Origin: Larus michahellis
Lineage: Eukaryota > Chordata > Aves > Charadriiformes > Laridae
Length of the DNA stretch: 64,000 bases
Assembly: GCF_964199755.1 (NCBI RefSeq)
Contig: NC_133897.1
Span: 15,588,992 to 15,652,991 of the forward strand
Direction: 5' to 3'
A model generated the notes under the pieces. It did not search any database. It was not told where the DNA came from and saw only the letters and a program-made list of their open reading frames with translations. Numbering within the stretch: position 1 is the stretch's first letter; each line of letters starts with the position of its first letter. The translations under genes and the position numbers were made by a program. Below are positions 60,871 through 64,000 of the stretch, piece after piece.

Positions 60871-63800
60871 ATTGTAGAAATGGATATAGCATTAATGTCT
60901 GTAAATATTATTCAGACCTAGGAGACTAAAAATAATGTTTTGTGTTTGGGTTTTGGATAACCTCAGAAGTAAATCTGATGTTAGGACAAATTTATATGAA
61001 ACTGAATACCAGGTATGTTATGTTTGATGTGACTATAAAAAAAGTATTTATGGTTAAGTGCACATCTTGTTTTCTTGAGATTAGGCTAATTTACATTCTT
61101 AGTGCCTGAAGGCCTACTCTGTGTCTGCTAATCTCACACTGTAGGAATATGTTACAAGAGAAAATAAATAGACATTTGAGGGGATTCAAGTAGTGTAGTT
61201 CACAAAGAGTTAGAAATGAATATAATGAACGTCAAAGATACAGTTCAGTGGCTTGTGAAACCACCCTATTAATGGGAAAGAATGTAGCAGACTAGTAATT
61301 GAAAAATGTTGTTTCACTAATGCATTGGGTAGAAACTCTACATGGATAGGTACCTATGTTTGTTTCCACATACGCCCATACTGGTTTTTTCCTGTTTTCC
61401 CTCCTAACTCATATGGTTGTATTTATCGTATTTTGTTTTCTTCTGCCCCAATTAGATTTCTAACTGTTTGGGTGGGACAAGAAATCCATGGGCTATTACA
61501 TGTCCTGTGTTGTTTATCAGGGATGGCATGGTGACTGTTCACTCTCACATAAGCAAAGTATAATTTTAAAAGGTACTAATTCTACCGCTGGAAATAGTTG
61601 GAGTTTAGGAGCATTAAGGGTGTGAACACTGAATACCTGCTGTAGAAAAGAGCTTCCTTATGGCCACGCCTGCTATTATCATTGACAGGATAAATATTAA
61701 GTTAACTTTAAATGTTCTATTTTTGCCAAATTTTATTTGTGTGCATATAAAATATATATATGTAGATATATATTCTTTGCAATATTTTTTTAGATTGTGT
61801 GATATTTCATCACCTACTAAAAGTCCACAGATCAAGAATTAATTTTAAAGGAAAAAAAAAAGCCTTTAAGGGGAACTTTTTCCTTCTTTTTTGTTTTTCT
61901 AGTTCTTCACTGTATGAAAGGTTTCTCTCCGACTCTCAGATTGTTACTGTCTCTTATTTCTTAAGTGGCATCACATTCATATGTCATCTGGAGGGTATAG
62001 TAGACTTTCTATAGTTAACTAGGAAATGCATCAAGGAGTGGTAATAAGTTTTCCTTATGTGGATTTTGCTGAGAGTGAATAAAGGGCAATAAACAATGAA
62101 GGGCACTAAGCACTTCTTCCATATTTATGGTGTTTTGTCCCACTACACTAAGATCTAGATTTTTTTAAAAATGGATTTATGTCTTCAAGAAGTGGATTTT
62201 TTTAACTGATCGTAATATGGTGCCATAAGTTCTTGTCTAAACTGGTAGTTTGGAGTTGTATATGCATGTTAGGAGACAGCACAGGTGCTTATAGTGTCAC
62301 TAAGTGTAGTAAACAGGAGACACAGCATAGATTTTGACTGGAGTGACTTTTAATCTATTTCAGTGTGAAACGTTTCTGTGCTTTATAAAAAGTAATTCAT
62401 TACTTCTTATGACAAAAAAAATAGAATAGAGGAATATTTTATGACACAACAGAAAAAATATTGCCTGAACATTGAATCATCAGATCCTTTCTCCAGAAAA
62501 CAAACTAACAGTGACACCAAAGCTTCTGGAAACAAATGTGTTTTATCTTGTAACTTGTGTATGAGTCAAAAGATTTTAAGCTTGTTTCTTCATAAAAGGG
62601 TTAATAAAAGCTTTATTTAAATATAGATTGCAGTAGCAAAATTTTAAGACTGAGTTTGAAAAAGCCTTAACAAATTTATTTTCAGAATTACTTCATAGAT
62701 GAAACAAAAACTTTACTGCTCTAGCCCAAACGTGTAAGGTTTTAGCATTACCTTATCTCTGAATTTTTGCATACCTAAAACATCAAAAGTAGTATTTTGT
62801 TTTTTAGATAAGCATGCTGCTGAGTTGAGACATGTTTAGTGAGTTAAAAACATTCATATATTTCAGCACGGTTGGCATCCCCAGACAATGTCTTTCATAA
62901 TTATACACAAACTCAGTCTTTTCAGTGCCTCTTGGGAAACATGGCTGTAGCTGGGAAACATTTTGAATTCTACTTTGTAACTCACACCTTCCCCCTAAGG
63001 AAAAAAGTGGTGCAAAGATTCATCCCTGTGTAGCTGGGTTAGGTCACTGAAGTCATCGCTGGCACACAGTGGTGCAGCGTATAGTGTAGTGCTACAGCCT
63101 GGCAGCTCAATACATCTGGCAAGTGTCATTTCACAATACAAAGTGCTGTGTTAACAGGAGGGGCAAATCATGAAAAGAGAAGACGTCCAAAAATGCCTTG
63201 TTCTTTTAATTGTTCACTAAAAGGAACTGGTATAATTGTACAGATTTTTGTATTTATTATAACCCTGTTAACATGTATGACCTGCTAGTTTATTGGGAGC
63301 CGAACAGCTGAGTCTGGAAACCTAATGATTTCATACATCTCATGCATTTCTAATACCAAAATGCATTTTACCTCTAGTACTGAGTGTTATAGATAATTCC
63401 TATGCCAATTGAAAATGTTATTTCTATGATGTTTTAATTTGTCTTCAGATTGATTATCGTACTCTAGGAAAGAAAAACGTGTACCTCTATTTCAGTGTGT
63501 TCATACATACAGGGCTGCTGGAGCTATGAAAGGTACTTAAATCACCACAACATGAGAAAACAGTTTTCAAAACAGGGAGTATCGTTACTTTTTAAGAAAT
63601 TTTTCAGTAAGTACATCACTTTTCCAAATAAGGAGCAGAGTACAGAAATTGGTCAAAGGATAAATACATTTTGTAAGCTGATATCTTTCATCTGTTTAGA
63701 AGGCCATTTCTTATCCTTAAAAAATTTTAGTTTTTTAAGGATAATTTTAAAAGCAAATCTTACAACATAGTATTGATTCTTGAGCAGAATAAATTATTTG

Positions 63801-64000
63801 TACTCTAGAGCAAATATGTTAGAACTGTCTATGCTTTACAAATACGCTAAGTATGTAGAGTTAATTAATCTAAGGTATTACAATCTATGAAAATACATTC
63901 TCCAGAAACAGTTGTTCTTGCACTGAGTGTTTTCTCATATTACAAATTTGAAGTTATCCTTACTTGCTTATGGTAAATTGTGCTGTGCTTCCTAGCTGAT
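60871..64000. other. Downstream intergenic region, no gene recognised
   Basis: AT-rich DNA with A- and T-runs and short open frames only. No CR1, RNA gene or splice-flanked exon that I can support. Part may belong to longer CUL2 3' UTR isoforms. Confidence 0.6.

Overview
The window is vertebrate nuclear DNA, almost certainly from a bird. It has long introns with canonical splice sites, a CpG-island promoter, and 3'-end fragments of CR1 LINEs, the dominant avian retrotransposon. I could not identify the species. One protein-coding gene accounts for all the convincing coding sequence: CUL2 (cullin-2) on the + strand. It runs from a CpG island at about 8.16-9.5 kb to a stop codon at 60392 and a double polyadenylation signal at 60835-60848. 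I reconstructed 20 coding exons by hand. Joined, they total 2238 bases, an intact 745-residue reading frame plus stop. The modified lysine of the family falls at residue 689.

Layout. 1-8150: AT-rich upstream intergenic DNA with no gene I can support. 8160-9500: CpG island with NRF-1-like and CCAAT boxes, a probable noncoding first exon ending at 9210, and a perfect 100-bp spacerless palindrome at 9279-9378. 12243-12381: exon 2 with the start codon. 12382-18418: a U12-type (minor spliceosome) intron. 18419-31035: exons 3-6. 31036-38956: the largest intron, with two CR1 pieces in the sense direction, one still carrying part of a reverse transcriptase. 38957-55294: exons 7-20, including a GC-AG intron after exon 19. 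55295-60260: last intron, with an antisense CR1. 60261-60392: last coding exon, then the 3' UTR. From about 60870 to the end the sequence is AT-rich and featureless.

Function. Cullin-2 is the scaffold of CRL2 ubiquitin ligases. Its N-terminal repeats hold elongin B/C plus VHL-box substrate receptors, and its C-terminal half holds RBX1 and is activated by NEDD8 on the WHB-domain lysine. Nothing else here forms an operon-like or multigene system. I found no undescribed system. The observations most worth a second look are the promoter palindrome (possibly an assembly artefact), the minor-class intron, the GC-AG intron, and the inverted CR1 pair flanking exons 7-20.
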